This document shows, in pieces, positions 33,645 to 44,183 of a DNA stretch of 64,000 nt. The position numbers were made by a program, and so were the translations under genes. The notes under the pieces were generated by a model. That model saw nothing but the letters and a program-made list of their open reading frames with translations. It made no database searches and was not told the origin of the DNA. The stretch is from positions 14,710,501-14,774,500 of the forward strand of contig JAPYXD010000752.1 of the NCBI GenBank assembly GCA_030998225.1, given 5' to 3'. Position 1 is the stretch's first letter. Every line of letters begins with the position of its first letter. The stretch is from Diplolepis rosae. Taxonomy: Eukaryota > Arthropoda > Insecta > Hymenoptera > Diplolepididae.

Positions 33645-34933
33645 GTGGACATCAAAAATATTATATTGAAATTATATTATCATGATTCTTTCAGGTACAC
33701 GCGTTTAATGAACTGCCAGATGAATAAAAAATTATCATCAACATCAAATCCTAATCCACAAGTTGGTGAATTACTTCAAATTATGACAGAAAATCTTCCA
33801 ATTACAGAGCAGAAATTTGATCAAGAATGCCAAGTAAATTTCTACTCCAACTCTGATGTGAATTCACAAACATTTATTTGTAATCGATATGTCAAAGATG
33901 AAGTATGTCATGCTGAAATTCAAACAGAAATTATAGAAGATACTAGACCAGTGAAAGTTGATTATAATAAAGAAAAATATGCAAACAAAGGATGTGGGAC
34001 TCATACAATATGTGATCATCAAGAAACTCAAACCGAGAATCCACAATTTACTGGATTTTCATCGATAACAAAAAATTATGAGTTAATTGATCTTGCAGGT
34101 GTAACTTGTGAAAATTTCGAATTTTTATTATAAAGAGTGAAGACGCCTGAAAAATTCATAGTGTCAAAAAAAGATAGATTGCTTATATTCTTAATGAAAA
34201 TGAAAACAGGCTTAACATTCTCAGCATTGGGTGTATTATTTAGTGTTTATAGATCAACGATTTCAAGAATTTTTTTCGAAATTTTGCAAAAGTTAGCTGG
34301 TGCGACTAGAAATTTGGTATATTGGCCAGATATTGACGCTGTGCAGGAAACAATGCCTGATTGTTTTCGTCCTGAATACAGTAACACTAGAGTTATAATA
34401 GATTGCACTGAATTCAAGATTGAATTTCCCACAAGTGTTGATAATCGTGTTTTTACATATTCTCAGTACAAGAAAAACTTTACTGCCAATGTTCTAATTG
34501 GTGTTACTCCCGGAGGTTTTATTTGTTTAAAATCTGACGTAGCTGTAGGACGTAAATCGAATTCTCAACTAACAATTGAGTCAGGATTGCTTGATTTATT
34601 AGAAGATTGTGACGTAGTTTTGGCTGACAAAGGTTTTCCTGAAATAAAAACAGTCATCGATGCAAGTGGTAAAAAAGTGAAGATGGTAATGCCACCGTTT
34701 TTACAAAAAAAAATGAATTTTCAATGGAGGAAACTCAACAAACATACAGCGTAGCAAGAGTAAGAATTCACGTGGAAAGAATAATGCAGCGCTTGAAGAC
34801 TTATCAAATATTAAATAAAATTCCTGAAAATTTATTTCATTGTATAGATGACATCATGCACGTCTGCTGTGTGTTAGTTAATTTACAGCCTCCAATAATT
34901 TCAAATAAAAAAGATACAGATAATGGAGAATAA
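33645..34933 (+). pseudogene. ISL2EU/Harbinger-type DDE transposase (two lesions)
   Basis: A frame open from about 33645 (an acceptor-like TTCTTTCAG ends near 33695) carries a Cys-rich, Q/T-rich N-terminus, a TAA at 34131-34133 and then, in the same frame, KKDRLLIFLMKMKTGLTFSA and a helix-turn-helix (LGVLFSVYRSTISRIFFEI). The DDE_Tnp_4 domain follows: first D in VIIDCTEFKIE, second D in DVVLADKGFPE, and the E in RIHVERIMQRLK. A length change in the A-run near 34705 shifts the last ~70 residues into another frame (MEETQQTYSVARV.. to 34933). One stop and one frameshift are the only lesions seen. The N-terminal THAP domain usual for ISL2EU is not found upstream, so the 5' end is probably lost. 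It pairs with the convergent YqaJ gene at 35166-38194. Confidence 0.85.
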
Positions 34934-35902
34934 AACATTTTTATTTTTAGAATTGTATACATTTTTTAAGCTGTAACAAGTAACAATTGTAAAATGTATT
35001 TATCTAATTTATCATAATTTAGTATTTGATATAATATTAATATATTTTGTAACATAAATTCTTCGACTTTTAACAAAATATTTTGGAATAAAGTATGTGT
35101 AACAAACGTTTAAATATATTTATTTAACTTAACATGCACCTAAACTTAAAGTCATAGAAGCTATATTATTTGTTTAAAGTATTGCTGATGTCAGTTCCAG
35201 TAAAACTTCGGTTAAATAATATCTCTTCATCTTTACTATTACTTAAGCTTTCACAGTCTTCTAAATTTTCAATATTATTTTCATCATTGAGTTCTTCGTC
35301 AATCACAGCCTTATATAAAGCATTTAAATAATTTTTAAAATAAAATTCTTCAGCCTTCAATAATGCTGTTTGTAGAAATTTTTCATCACGGTGTATTTCA
35401 ATCAAACAGCTACCACTTAGTACTGGTCAGTAAACGAATAGGTCACAGACAGTCATACCTGTGACGTACATTTGCACTTGAATCTGTGTATAATAAGAAT
35501 CACTCTTTTTTAGCATTAACTTATCATCGATAAATTCTAAATACCTAACGTTGCAAGACTTATCAGCGGCATTCACCACTTCCTTTGACTCGCAAAAACT
35601 AGGAAATTTAAATTCAACTATTTTTGAAATGCACCCTATTGAAAAACTTGACGTAAAAAATGACGTAAAAAACGACGTCAAAAATGGCGTAAAAAACGAC
35701 GTCAAGAATTGGGATACTTTTTTACGTCATTTCTTACGTCATTTTTTACGTAATTTTTTACGTCAAGAATCTGTTGTCTTGACAAGTGATATTGAAAAAG
35801 TGTGCGTGCATGTTGCAAATAATGGCACTGAGTATTTGTGTGGTACCTAATTTATACTCTTATTAGAAAAATATAGTCGATTCATTATATTTAATTGAAT
35901 AT

Positions 35903-36778
35903 TGGGATGTGTCAAATGAGCATACGACATCTGGTGATAGAAAATGTTACTACTATAAGAGAAAACTTTACATGCTCTCAGTAGTAAGTTAATCGTGGAT
36001 CTGTTTATTAATAAAATTAAACAAATAAATTTTTGTTTTAAGTATTGAAAATGGAATCCGCGAAGTTTTCTCCTCGTGCAAAATCGAAAAAGAAGTTAGT
36101 TTGTGCTGTGGAAGGATGTTAGTTTATATACTTTTCCATCACATTCACTTTTGAAACATTTGTGATCCATCAGTGGTTGAGGTGTATAAGTGCCTAACAC
36201 TTCTTTGAAACTTCTTTTCCACGCACATGTTTTATCTGTACATGACAATTCTTCGCTTTTTAAACAGTCATTCCTATTTAAACCGAAACAGTATTTTATA
36301 TTATGATCAAAACAATTATTTTAAGGTTATTATTTTAAGGTTGGAAACTTACCGGTTACAATACAATAATGTTGCAATTATATGTTTGCATTGTTCACCC
36401 AAGCCAGCTTTACATGTACACTTAATTGAGGAAATATCACCACTCTTCGTAAGATCACCATTAATTTCATGCGGATCTTCTTTCAGTTTTGATGTTTTCA
36501 AACAGTAGCCCGTGAATTTCACTGCAACTGAGCTCTCACTTATCTCTTTATCTTTTCCACATTTAATAATGTGTCCGGCTTTCAAGAGTCGTTCTCCTTC
36601 CACAAAATTCCTTTTTTTTTATTAGTACCAGCCCAATCGAATATTGCACTTATATTTATCATTTCTAATCACTTCTAAATCACATGTATTTGCATGGAAA
36701 ACTATACCCTCTATTCAAATTTTTCCCTTAAGTACGCCATGTTTTTTAGGCCCCGCCCATTTGACATATCCCAATACT
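35903..36778. mobile_element. Internally deleted ISL2EU-like copy
   Basis: TATTGGGATGTGTCAAATG at 35903 is mirrored by CATTTGACATATCCCAATA ending 36778. On the plus strand at 36051 a THAP-like start (MESAKFSPRAK, CAVEGC) follows; on the minus strand 36603-36349 carries a SWIM finger (CTCKAGLGEQCKHIIATLLY). The two gene starts converge exactly as in the outer element, but everything between them, including the DDE and YqaJ cores, is missing. Confidence 0.65.
36349..36603 (-). pseudogene. SWIM-domain fragment of an ISL2EU-type nuclease gene
   Basis: Frame MEGERLLKAGHIIKCGKDKE leads to a SWIM finger with C-T-C and C-K-H ligands, then ends at a possible donor (GTAACCGG) near 36350. It belongs to a different subfamily from the 37.8-kb SWIM domain. 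The YqaJ part is absent. Confidence 0.65.
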
Positions 36779-38226
36779 CTTATAGAATCAGTAAACTAAA
36801 GTTAACCATAAAATATTGTACTATTTATTTTCCTCTTACATTTTTATGTCACTCCTTTACGGTAGGCGATTAAATATAAATTGTTTAGGCTTCTTAAAGA
36901 AAAACTTTACATAAAAAATGACGTAAAAATTACGTAAAAAATGACGTAAAAAATGACGTAAAAAACTATCCCAATTCTTGATGTCGTTTTTTACGCCATT
37001 TTTGACGTCGTTTTTTACGTCATTTTTTACGTCATTTTTTACGTCAAGTTTTTCAATAGGGCAGCCGTCATCTATCACAACACCGTCAACACTAGCACAG
37101 AGCCAAGGTTGAAATTTACAAATAATTACACCAACACGTTTGACAGTACAATAATACAACTGTTCATACTTTTCTTTGGCATGAGATTCATGTTTCAAAC
37201 TATACCGGGTCGAGGCACAATCAATTTTTTTTGGGTATAAAATATCTGACACTAAACTATCAACAGATTTTCTCGTAAGTGTTTTGATACTGTGTACATT
37301 GGTACTTGCTGAAATCCTTAGACGCCTAGCTTTAAACCAATCATTGCACGAGGATTGTCCCAATGTTTTACAGGCTAAAGCTGTAATATCTTCCTCTGAT
37401 AACTCAATACTCTTACGATAGAAGATTCTTATATTTTCATCTAATTCATACGGACGAGTATAAATAGAATGTTCATCACAAAAAATTAAGAAATTTTTAA
37501 CACACTCAGCACAGTCTTCTTTCTCTATGTTGAGTTGAATTTGTGTTAATAGAGAATCGACAGCATTTTTGACCGTATAAAAATTATTCCTATTAGATTG
37601 AGCTGTCAAAATCTGTTTTAGTGGTGAATCTGATATCAACATTGAAATTTGAACTTCCTGCAGTTCTTGTAACTTCGTGTATTTATTTGGTATCATATTT
37701 TTAAAATATTCTCCTTTAGAATATTTATTTTTAGCAAATTGCCGAGCGCTAGGTTTGACCCATTGCTGTTCCATACTTGTTTTTGATAAGCTTTCCGAAT
37801 TATTAATAAAGTAGATTAATGCAGCAATGTGTTTGCATTTTTTACTTTGATTGTAAACGCAGTTACATTGCACGTCAGTAACATTTCGAGTTGCATCTAT
37901 CTGAAATAAAAAATTAAGTCTTAGAAATATATTGACTCTGATACAGCTATTTAATAAAATATAAATCATTAAATTTTTTATTACATTTAAAGATGTACTG
38001 TAGGGTGTTGCATGAACTGATGCTTGTCGAATTATACGAGATTTTATTAAATAACTTTTATCATTTCTACGGAACTCTTGGACGTCTCGTACGTGTTCTG
38101 CTAGAACGAGATTTTTACCTTTAATTTTCGTTTGTGGTTGAAATTCTATTGTATGTTTAATTGATTGAAAACCTGTTTTAATAATTATATCCATGATGAA
38201 TTTGAATCTGAAAATAAACAATTAAT

Positions 38227-39820
38227 AAGGTAGTGGACCCGATATCCGATAGATACCCTACAGTCGATAACTGCGACAATTAAATTGATTAAAAAAATTA
38301 TATGTATTTATATTACACAAACAAATAATTGTATAAGAAACTTCAATATCTCAAGTTTCTATTTCATGATTTCGGAAAAAAATCAAGCGGCGCCATATTT
38401 ACAAAAAAAAACAAAGTTCGTGTCAATTCGTGAAACCAGCTCATTATGCCTTGCTGCTGTCCGTCAGAGCTAACGGAGACTCGTTGATGGTTGTAATTTT
38501 CGTTATTTCAGACACAAAAACAACAGTCACAATGAAATTACTAATTATACACTTTAATTTAAAATTTTGAATAATTTTTATAGAGTTTAATTGATTTCAA
38601 ATTAATTATTTAAAAATGTACAAAATGTTCATTTTCCTTAAGTGTTCGTTTTTTGTTGTTTATTAATATAAAAAATTGTAAATATTTCATTTAAATTAAT
38701 TATTATAGATAATTTAGTCAATTTATAAATAATTTATTCAAATGAAAATTATAAATAAAATGAAATTATAAATGTTTATTTATAATTGTTATGAATAATT
38801 TTATTACATATTTAATAAACAATAAGTAAGATTTATTGAAAATAAAACAAGGCATCTTTTTTTAGAGTAATTTTGACATCCCTAACCTCATTTCAGTTCG
38901 GATCGTCTATATCGACTATTGGGGTCCTCAGGTCTCGATAACTGCTCCGGCGGGTAAAGTCGTTATCGACTACAGCGCCTCAGCAGTCTTTGTTTGAATA
39001 TTTCTTTTTTAAATATTAATATTAAAAAATTCTATATTCCACTGTAAGGTAGTGGACCCGATATCCAATAGGTACCCTACAGTCGATAACTGCGACAATT
39101 AAATTGATTTAAAAAATGATATGTATTTATATTATACAAACAAATAATTGTATAAGAAACTTCAATATCTCAAGTTTCTATTTCATGATTTCGGAAAAAA
39201 ATCAAGCGGCGCCATATTTACAAAAAAAACAAAGATCGTGTCAACTCGTGAAACCAGCTCATTATGCCTTGCTGCTGGCCGTCAGAGCTAACGGAGAGTC
39301 GTTGATGGTTGTAATTTTCGTTATTTCAGACACAAAAACAACAGTCGCAATAAGATTACTAATTATACACTTTAATTAAAAATTTTTAATAATTTTTATA
39401 GAGAGTTTAATATTTAAAAATGTATAAAATGTTCATTTTCCTTAACTGTTCGTTTTTTGTTGTTTATTAATATAAAAAATTATAAATATTTCATTTAAAT
39501 TAATTATTATAGATAATTCAGTCAATTTATAAATAATTTATTCAAATGAAAATTATAAATAAAATGAAATCATAAATGTTTATTTATAATTGTTATGAAT
39601 AATTTTATTACATATTTAATAAACAATAAGTAAGATTTATTGACAATAAAACAAGGCATCTTTTTTTAGAGTAATCTTGACATCCCTAACCTCATTTCAG
39701 TTCGGATCATCTATATCGACTATTGGGGTCCTCAGGTCTCGATAACTGCTCCGGCGGGTAAAGTCGTTATCGACTACTGCGCCTTAGCAGTCTTTGTTTG
39801 AATATTTCTTTTTTAAATAT
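38227..39820. repeat. Direct tandem duplication of the element's left 0.8 kb
   Basis: Both units start TAAGGTAGTGGACCCGATAT, contain AATCAAGCGGCGCCATATTT and ATAACTGCTCCGGCGGGTAA, and end near an A/T-rich TTTTAAATATT. The second lacks some bases near 39400. Small frames within (38285-38473, 39116-39379) are duplicates of each other with frameshifts and are not considered genes. Confidence 0.85.
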
Positions 39821-41411
39821 TGTAACTTTATATTTTTCTCTATTAATAATATTTGTATGTATTTCAAGACTTAATATTATCATGAGTATCGTGTCCGGGA
39901 GGGGAAGTGAGAATCAAACAATTATTCTCAGTAACTAGATTTAATATAATAAATTCTATACGATCTCACTTTACAAGTATAAAGTCTAACAGTGGTATAA
40001 CATATCAATAAGGAGTGAGATCGTCCTATGCTGTGTATAAAAATTTACTCACAGGTGATCAGCCTGGAGTTCCTAAGCTCTACTCTATAATATGTATTTT
40101 TGGTTTGCAACTTAAACTAGGTGCACACTTTGGTCTTAGATTTCCTCTTATTTGATAAAATTACCCAATACATAAACAAAGATATAAAATGTCGTAATTT
40201 CGATATTTCGAGTTTTAAATCTTTATACAAATTTAATGCGCGAAATTTATACTATAGGACTCTATATAAACCTACCGCGTGACTCGAAATATCACGAATA
40301 TGAATTTGGTCTCAAAAGCGCCAAGATGCTGTATATCTGATTTTAACCCTTTTATGCTTCTATTGAGCTCGAGGGAGACCGCTGGCATAGGTATCTGAAA
40401 CCTGTTATTAGTAAATAGAAAAGAAGAGTGGGCACTCAAAAGAGCGTAACCCACATTTCTGAAATTTTACACGGCGGCACAAAAACGTTCCCATTTTGAC
40501 AATTTTTAACCGAAAAATCTGCAACTCGGATATGTTGCTAATTACATAGGGAAATGTCGAAACCCGCGAGTCGGTTGATTTAAAATTGATACTTCGGTAG
40601 ATATTCGCCCGTAAAGTTATGCAGGGCGTAACTCGATGTGTATCGGCAATCAAAAGGGCGTATCTCGTCTCGGCCCTCTCGTTGTTTATTTTTTTTCGCT
40701 GGTAATTAATGAAAAAATGCATATAAATTTTCGGTTTTTTCTATTTTTTCTTTATTCTTCACACGTATTGTAAAAAGGTTTTTCAATTTTTAAAAATTCA
40801 AGTGAAAAAATTGGTTTTTTAGGTTTAATTTATTTTATTTTTTTATTCATTTATTCGCCATAACTGGACTTCTAGAAGGAATAATGATAATTACAATACA
40901 TCAAAATGTGCACAAGGATATGAGCAACAATACCTTTTTGTGAAAAAACTGGTTTTGTCAAAAACACACTTTTTATTGCAAAATTCGACGAGCGTCCATG
41001 TCGCACACGCACGAAATCGGTGGTAGGACACAGATAGACGCAAATAAACTGGAATTTCTCAGGAAGCTGATGTCGTACAAGGTTTACACTACTCGGTGAC
41101 GAAGCTAGATATCACAATCTGCACAAAAATAACGAAACAACCTTACGCTAAAAAAAAACCTGCCTGCCCCAAGACACTACTTTAGGCCGCCTGCGGCTCG
41201 CTCGCGAGCCGACAGAATGCTCCTCTCGGCGCAGCATCCCACTTTTATATCTTTTCGCGCCTTCTCCCACCGTGGTCCATCAGTCGCGGGTGGGAGTCGC
41301 GCGCTTGCGCTTCATATTTGCGCCTGTACGTTGATCGCGCTGCTCTTCCATCTTACGTCGAGGTGGGCTCGGTTGCCATCCTACAGGGGCATGCTGTTAT
41401 GCCAGGTTACA
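39821..41411. mobile_element. Probable solo LTR (TGTAAC..GTTACA) with ATAT duplication
   Basis: The 1,591-bp insert starts TGTAAC and ends GTTACA, flanked by ATAT on both sides (39817-39820, 41412-41415). The uninterrupted partner in the tandem copy (38985-39020) shows the empty site. It has no gag/pol. A GC-richer right portion with an ACTTTTATATC box at about 41241 could be a promoter. Ends, duplication and lack of coding fit a solo LTR; a novel non-autonomous element is the alternative. Confidence 0.6.
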
Positions 41412-41677
41412 ATATTAATATTAAAAAATTCTAAATTTCACTGTATCAATAGCTTAAAAAATATCTAGATTACTTATTAAAAATTGCTTCACACTTTTCT
41501 TTCAATTTAAAATGCCTTGAAGAGCTTTCAGACTGGTAAAACTCGACACCCTTCCCGTTAGGTTATCGAGTATCGGGTCCGTTACCTTATTTATTTACTC
41601 AACAAGTACCTAAAACTGTCATCATGAAATTACAATTTAATTCTTTATTATTTTACTAGTCTGTTTTGATCTGTCAT

Positions 41678-42356
41678 TAAGTTAAGGTAGTCGCCATGCC
41701 AAAAATCAGTCTCTGGAAAAAGAAGTTTTTCTATGATTTCAAGATTGGAAATTATATCATCAGCCGTGTCATATGTAAGAAAAGACACTCTTTTTAATGA
41801 AAAAATTTAAAAATTACGAAAAATAATTTTTTAATAATGTTTTTTGTAATAGGATTTTTCCTTACTATCGCTTCTTACCAATTTTTTGAAAATGATTGAA
41901 GTTTCTTAAATCACAGCTTATTTTTTCGGGGGAAATATTCTCTACAACTTAACCGTTTCCAATTTTTGAAAATAAATCAATTATTATCAAATGCAGCAAT
42001 TTGTTTATAAAAATTTTGTTTTGGAAAATTGATTTTTAATTGTTTCAGCCATTAAAGAATTTATTTTCAAAAATTGGAAACGGTCAAGTTGTAGAGAATA
42101 TTTTCCCCGAAAAAATAAGCTATGATTTAAGAAACTTCAATCATTTTTAAAAAATTGGTAGAAGCGATAGTAAGGAAAAATCCTATTACAAAAAACATTA
42201 TTAAAAAATTATTTTTCGTAATTTTTAAATTTTTTCATTAAAAAGAGTGTCTTTCCTTACATATGACACGGCTGATGATATAATTTCCAGTCTTGAAATC
42301 ATAGAAAAACTTCTTTTTCCAGAGACTGATTTTTGGCACGACAACTACCTTAACCT
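41678..42356. repeat. Palindrome with ~310-bp arms
   Basis: TTAAGGTAGTCGCCATGCC at 41678 is mirrored by GGCACGACAACTACCTTAA ending near 42354. The arms are almost perfect up to a ~50-bp centre at about 41990-42045. The core matches the arms around PLE2 (11790 and 13050). Confidence 0.9.
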
Positions 42357-42633
42357 TATATTTACTGGTTTCTATATCATTTTTATTATGGAAAATGCTT
42401 ACTTTTTACTGCTGATTTCACACAAATACTTCACAAGGAAAAACAATCGAATTTTGAAGTGAATTAAATTGTTTTTTTGTTTGTTTTTTATTGATAATAA
42501 ACATTTTTATAACTAAGTCCCTTTATAATACATTGTAAAAGTTCTCGAACAGCCTCCTTTAGTTCACTCATGCTATGGCGCTGCAGTCACGCACAGAGCG
42601 TATCGAAAAACGGCGGAAGCAAAGTTGTGCACC

Positions 42634-43548
42634 TAATCATCGTTCAGAAAACATAATAATGATGAAAGTATTATTCGCAATCAACCTAAATAATGTGAGT
42701 TTGAAAGAAGCTGAAAATTCTTTACTTAATTAATCGATTAATTGGACTAATTTTCCAACTGTAGCTGGAAAATCGTTTTATTAAAAGTGAATAATGAAAT
42801 ATAACTATACTTGGGAAATGAATGAATATATATCTAAAAAATAACTTACTGAATGGGGTCATAAGTATTTTCAGAACTTTCATTCAATTGAAAACATTTT
42901 TGGAGGCTGAAGTACCACCCAAAAAAACAAAGCTTTGCCCTAGTTTCTGGTCAATCGGAAAACAAAATTATTGGTTGAGTACACTTGAGAAATAATGCCC
43001 CATATGTATATATTTTTATGAAAAATGTAAAATGTATTGCAAATCATAGTATTTTTAAATAGTTTTCTTTAATATATATTAGTATTTATTCACTTTTTAT
43101 TCAGGTTCATCGATTTATGGAAATAAATATATTCACTGATTGAGTACTCGGGCAGCGTTTAGTGCTGTCTAGAAGAAAATGGGGACAAAATTTGCCGCAT
43201 GTAAGTATTAACTGAAACAAAGATAAATTTTATCCGCACAGTGTTCATATACTATAGAGGCAGGTGTTTTGTTTGATGTGTAATATGTGAGCTCATACAC
43301 CATACAATACTGACATATAAGAATACGATAACTTTAATAAGAACTTTTAAAGAAGAATGTTGCTTTCTTAGATGCTGAGCATGTCCGCCAAATTCGGTCA
43401 GAGTTGATAGAATCACTAGCCAGATAAAAAATCAACCGTGCATGACTTTACTTATTATGGACAATCAATAATGTTTTTAAAGAATGATATTTTAGCCACT
43501 CGTATACCTCTGTCTAAATGATCTTTCTTAAGGTAGAAAGCATAACCC
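42634..43548. other. Non-coding; nothing recognised
   Basis: AT-rich sequence with short frames only and no repeats paired within the window. Confidence 0.3.
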
Positions 43549-43802
43549 TAGTGGACCCGGTTGATCGATCATTCGCTGACCTCGTAATAATACGATAATA
43601 TGAATTGTTTCAATTATGATTCTGCGGTACATTTTGAGTTTGAAGTTATCGCCCTAGCGAACTGGCTGAACAGTAGCTTTACGCTGTAGCGTAAAGCTAT
43701 CATAAAGTTATCGTAAAGTAGCATGATAACTCATGAATGAGGCAAAATAAACATTCAAAATGTTTTTATCCTTATTCTACGTTGAAAATAACGTTAACTG
43801 GT

Positions 43803-43835
<33 letters not shown>

Positions 43836-44183
43836 GTGAGGAGGAAAAATGGCAAAATCTTTTATAGACGTTGTACAGGACTCTCCTAGGACGGGTCTAG
43901 GCATACCTGTTAAAACCAAAAAACCCCCTCTCTCGAACCAATACACCACCCGCGGGACCGCCTTTCGGCTTTAAACTTCACGGGTGGTTGGTTCCATTAA
44001 AGTCGCGTACGACTCTTCCGTCATCCGTTCGCTCAGAACTCCCACCCGCGGCCACACGCCCACTAGGATAACCGACTAGCCGCGCCACCCAGGGGAGAAA
44101 CAAACAGATTCCCTCCCCGAACGACGCGGACAGCCAAGTCTACCCGAGACGCAGGACCGCGGGTGCCGGCCCCGATGCGATTT

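Larger units (their letters stand above)
35634..37060. mobile_element. Insertion in the YqaJ gene with DVKND-repeat ends
   Basis: GCA flanks both sides (35631-35633, 37061-37063). The ends CCCTATTG / CAATAGG lead into ~130-bp inverted arms made of tandem ACGTAAAAAATG-like 12-13-mers. Removing the insert and one GCA rejoins VVIDDGC to ISKIVEFKF in frame, the expected YqaJ order. The repeated 12-mers read as DVKNDVKND in one frame, which is an artefact. The 3-bp duplication fits PIF/Harbinger-related elements, though not their usual TWA. Confidence 0.8.
35166..38194 (-). pseudogene. SWIM-YqaJ nuclease gene of ISL2EU-type transposon, split by an insertion
   Basis: Minus strand: exon 1 38194-37985 (starts MDIIIKTGFQSIKHTIEF), an 84-bp GT-AG intron (37984-37901), exon 2 37900-37061, then 1.43 kb of inserted DNA, then 35630-35166. 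The three pieces are 210, 840 and 465 nt, all multiples of three. Domains: a SWIM zinc finger (CNCVYNQSKKCKHIAALIYF), then a YqaJ-like nuclease core: NDWFKARRLRISAS, HESHAKEKYEQL (acidic), LCASVDGVVID (Asp), KIVEFKFPS (E-x-K), YYTQIQVQMYVTGM. All expected catalytic acids are present. A TGA after DLFVY (35429-35427) is the only other lesion. In ISL2EU elements such a nuclease is encoded beside the DDE transposase; its role in transposition is not established. Confidence 0.85.
38225..41590. mobile_element. PIF/Harbinger-like element flanked by TTA, no transposase
   Basis: ATAAGGTAGTGGACCCGATA (38225) is mirrored by TATCGGGTCCGTTACCTTAT (ending 41590), with TTA at 38222-38224 and 41591-41593. 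The left 820 bp is present twice in direct orientation (38227-39045 and 39047-39820, about 95% alike by eye), and the second copy is broken by a solo LTR. TWA target duplications are characteristic of PIF/Harbinger. Confidence 0.75.
32812..42633 (-). mobile_element. Dead mariner expanded to 9.8 kb by insertions
   Basis: GGTGTAGAACTTTGCTTCCG followed by CCGTTTTT (32812) matches the complement of the sequence ending at 42633 with two differences, and TA flanks both ends. Minus-strand transposase remnants (32882-33540) lie next to the left end, as expected for the 3' part of a mariner. The middle has been filled by the ISL2EU-type element, the TTA-flanked element and a palindrome. That the two ends belong to one element is inferred from repeat identity and orientation; two separate partial copies would be the alternative. 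Confidence 0.6.

Noticed and set aside
33645..34133. The N-terminal frame as a separate gene
   Set aside because: It is in the same frame as the transposase and separated from it only by one TAA, so it is the transposase N-terminus with a nonsense change.
35551..37060. Repetitive DVKNDVKND / FLRHFLRH protein segments
   Set aside because: They are translations of the tandem ACGTAAAAAATG words at the ends of a transposon insertion, present in both reading directions, not a protein repeat.
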